Origin: Acidobacteriaceae bacterium
GTDB taxonomy: Bacteria > Acidobacteriota > Terriglobia > Terriglobales > Acidobacteriaceae
Direction of reading: 5' to 3'
DNA: 51,949 nucleotides
Assembly (NCBI GenBank): GCA_003170825.1
Contig: PMYL01000040.1
Location: 1 to 51,949 of the forward strand
Within the stretch, counting starts at the first letter, position 1; every line of letters starts with the position of its first letter. This document shows positions 50,565 to 51,949 of this stretch, in pieces. Position numbers and translations under genes: made by a program. The notes under the pieces are model-generated. The model saw only the letters and a program-made list of their open reading frames with translations. It had not been told where the DNA came from and searched no databases.

Positions 50565-51050
50565 CTAGCTCTTGCTCATCCGCCCGCGCAGGCGCTTGAG
50601 CACATTGGGGGGCACCAGCCCGGTGACGTCGCCGCCGAAGCTGAAGACCTCCTTCAGCATCCGCGAGCTGACAAACGAGTAACGGCCGGCGGGTTGCAGG
50701 AAGACGGTCTCGATCTCCGGGGCCAGGCGGCGGTTCATCAGAGCCATCTGGAACTCGTATTCGTAGTCGGAGATGGCGCGGATGCCGCGCAAGACTGCCG
50801 TTGCCCCCTGCTTGCGCGCGAACTCCACCATCAGCCCTTCGAAGGTGGCCACCGAGACGTTGTCCAGCGAACTGGTGACCTCGGTAAGCATCTCCACCCG
50901 CTCCTCTACGGTGAACAACGGGTTCTTGCCCGGATTGTTGAGGATGGCGACGGTGAGGTGGCCAAAGAGCTTGGAGCCGCGCGTGATGAGATCAACGTGG
51001 CCGTTGGTCGGCGGGTCGAAGGTTCCGGGATAAAGGGCCGTTGCGCTCAT
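50565..51050 (-). CDS. coaD: Phosphopantetheine adenylyltransferase
   Basis: Fourth step of coenzyme A synthesis: converts 4'-phosphopantetheine and ATP to dephospho-CoA. The 161-residue protein has the full family pattern: ALYPGTFDPPTNGHVDLI with the TxGH motif, RGIRAISDYEYEFQMALMNR, and YSFVSSRMLKEVFSFGGDV in place of the ISSTKVR-type motif. The length is typical. Confidence 0.95.
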   Translation of the reverse strand: MSATALYPGTFDPPTNGHVDLITRGSKLFGHLTVAILNNPGKNPLFTVEERVEMLTEVTSSLDNVSVATFEGLMVEFARKQGATAVLRGIRAISDYEYEFQMALMNRRLAPEIETVFLQPAGRYSFVSSRMLKEVFSFGGDVTGLVPPNVLKRLRGRMSKS

Positions 51051-51117
51051 GCGGGTTGCTCTAATGGGATTCTAGCAGCGGAGACAGAGTGCGCGAGTCG
51101 CCCGTCTGCGTTCCTCC

Positions 51118-51268
51118 GGAGGGAGCAGAGGCCTTTAGGCCTCTGGATGCAGGCCTTCAAGATGGCCGGCTTCAGCCGCGGGGTTTTTGCTGGGATCAAG
51201 GCCCGGGCCTGAAGGCCCATTGATCCGATGTGGGGGTTTTCAGGAGCCTGAAGGCTCCTGCTCCCTCC
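51118..51268 (+). repeat. 151-bp multi-hairpin element with terminal inverted repeats
   Basis: GGAGGGAGCAG (51118-51128) and CTGCTCCCTCC (51258-51268) are perfect 11-bp terminal inverted repeats. Inside are short palindromes with TTTA, TTCA or TGAA centres: GAGGCCTTTAGGCCTC, GGCCGGCTTCAGCCGC, GGGCCTGAAGGCCC and AGGAGCCTGAAGGCTCCT. It shares the GGAGGGAG start with the type B elements. No open frame or transposase is present. It lies between coaD and the 95-aa gene. Confidence 0.8.
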
Positions 51269-51328
51269 GCAGTAACTCTCAGGTCCGAAAATCCGGACCT
51301 GGGGCACCCGGCGAATCGCCGAGCCTAG

Positions 51329-51616
51329 CTAAAGGTCAAAGAAGCGAAGCGCGCCCAGCGCGAGCAGCCACAGAAAGACCTGGGCCGCCAGAATGGGCAG
51401 CGCCTGTTTGAACGATCGCCAACTGATGGCGATGAACAGCAGAATGATTGGCACCGCGAGGACCATCAAGAGCTGAAAGAGATGCGCCTGCCAGCCTTCG
51501 TCAGCGGGCGGATGGTTTCCAAACTCGAGATGGCCTTCGATGACAATGGCCAAAGCGGCGAGCGACATAATAATGGGGGCGTATGCCGATACGCGTTTGA
51601 CGGTTCTCGGGTCCAT
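51329..51616 (-). CDS. Small membrane protein of unknown function, 95 aa
   Basis: Three hydrophobic segments (about 12-28, 46-65 and 72-90) separated by short charged loops (EGHLEFGNHPPADEGWQAH). I do not recognise a family. It has a reasonable membrane-protein composition and lies between coaD and recA on the same strand. It could be a real small protein conserved in relatives, but function is unknown. Confidence 0.6.
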   Translation of the reverse strand: MDPRTVKRVSAYAPIIMSLAALAIVIEGHLEFGNHPPADEGWQAHLFQLLMVLAVPIILLFIAISWRSFKQALPILAAQVFLWLLALGALRFFDL

Positions 51617-51664
51617 ATAACTCCAGCCAGCCGCAGCGCACGGCTGCCTTGATCCATGGCGATT

Positions 51665-51949
51665 CTAACCCTTGCGGCCGCGGACGGCTTCCTTGGCTTC
51701 AGTGGGGCCGGAGGCTGGAACCTCGGGAACGTCGGCCTTGATGCCGCCGATGTTCAGCTTTTTGCGGACCTCCGCGTCCATCTTTGCGAAGATGTCCTTG
51801 TTCTCCTTGAGGAAACCGCGAGTGTTTTCTCGGCCCTGGCCGATGCGCTCGCCGGCGTAGCTGTACCAGGCGCCGGACTTCTCGACGATGTTGTTGGCCA
51901 CGGCCAGGTCCAGCACGTCGCCCTCGCGGCTGATGCCCTCGCCGTAGAG
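51665..51949 (-). CDS. recA: RecA recombinase, C-terminal part (5' end outside window)
   Basis: The last 94 codons of recA. The visible part reads [17 protein letters not shown] then [16 protein letters not shown] and KENKDIF, which is the diagnostic end of the RecA core and its C-terminal domain. A basic tail (EAVRGRKG) ends the protein. The core with the Walker motifs lies beyond the right edge. Confidence 0.95.
   Translation of the reverse strand, partial: LYGEGISREGDVLDLAVANNIVEKSGAWYSYAGERIGQGRENTRGFLKENKDIFAKMDAEVRKKLNIGGIKADVPEVPASGPTEAKEAVRGRKG

Overview
The window looks like chromosomal DNA of a member of the Acidobacteriota (most likely class Terriglobia, a soil-type heterotroph). 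The reasons are an alternative complex III (actABCDEF) operon running directly into a caa3-type cytochrome oxidase operon, a sedolisin (S53) peptidase with long C-terminal repeats, a giant secreted glycan-degrading protein, high GC, and many short palindromic repeats of the kind common in acidobacterial genomes. No rRNA, tRNA, CRISPR array, prophage or transposase gene was seen. The taxonomic call is inference from gene content, not from a marker phylogeny.

Region 1 (1-15.5 kb) is a secretome block. A minus-strand gene of at least 2,662 codons encodes a beta-helix + fibronectin III + malectin + GH16 protein that ends in 94-residue repeats and runs off the left edge. A 407-aa membrane protein of unknown function and a VTT/DedA-type membrane protein follow. 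Then comes an S53 peptidase whose six C-terminal repeats are the same module as in the GH16 protein, in opposite orientation. The S53 gene carries a single-base frameshift in its propeptide as sequenced.

Region 2 (16.2-33.3 kb) is respiratory. actA-actB-actC-actD-actE-actF, an uncharacterised membrane-anchored protein, SCO1, coxB-coxA-coxC-coxD and a CcdC-like protein are on the plus strand, mostly with stop/start overlaps. Convergent to them are ctaB, a DUF420 protein and ctaA, for heme A synthesis and oxidase assembly. Together they would move electrons from quinol through ACIII to the cytochrome c domain fused to CoxB and on to oxygen.

Region 3 (33.6-37.3 kb) is a single-chain restriction-modification gene (PD-ExK nuclease plus adenine methyltransferase). 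It has an in-frame amber codon and at least two kinds of palindromic repeat element inside its reading frame.

Region 4 (37.7-52 kb) is mostly housekeeping: an AlaC-like aminotransferase, a B12-binding radical SAM protein, tyrS, a phosphohexomutase and manC (GDP-mannose supply), an aspartate aminotransferase, an orphan FtsX/MacB-like permease, an acyl reductase/AMP-ligase pair, coaD, a small membrane protein and the 3' end of recA.

The most unusual signal is a set of dispersed hairpin elements. One type lies inside both actE and the restriction-modification gene, in the same reading frame, with compensating changes in its stem. In actE these repeats, together with a 7-bp tandem repeat directly after the start codon, make up nearly the whole N-terminal extension ahead of the lipoprotein signal.
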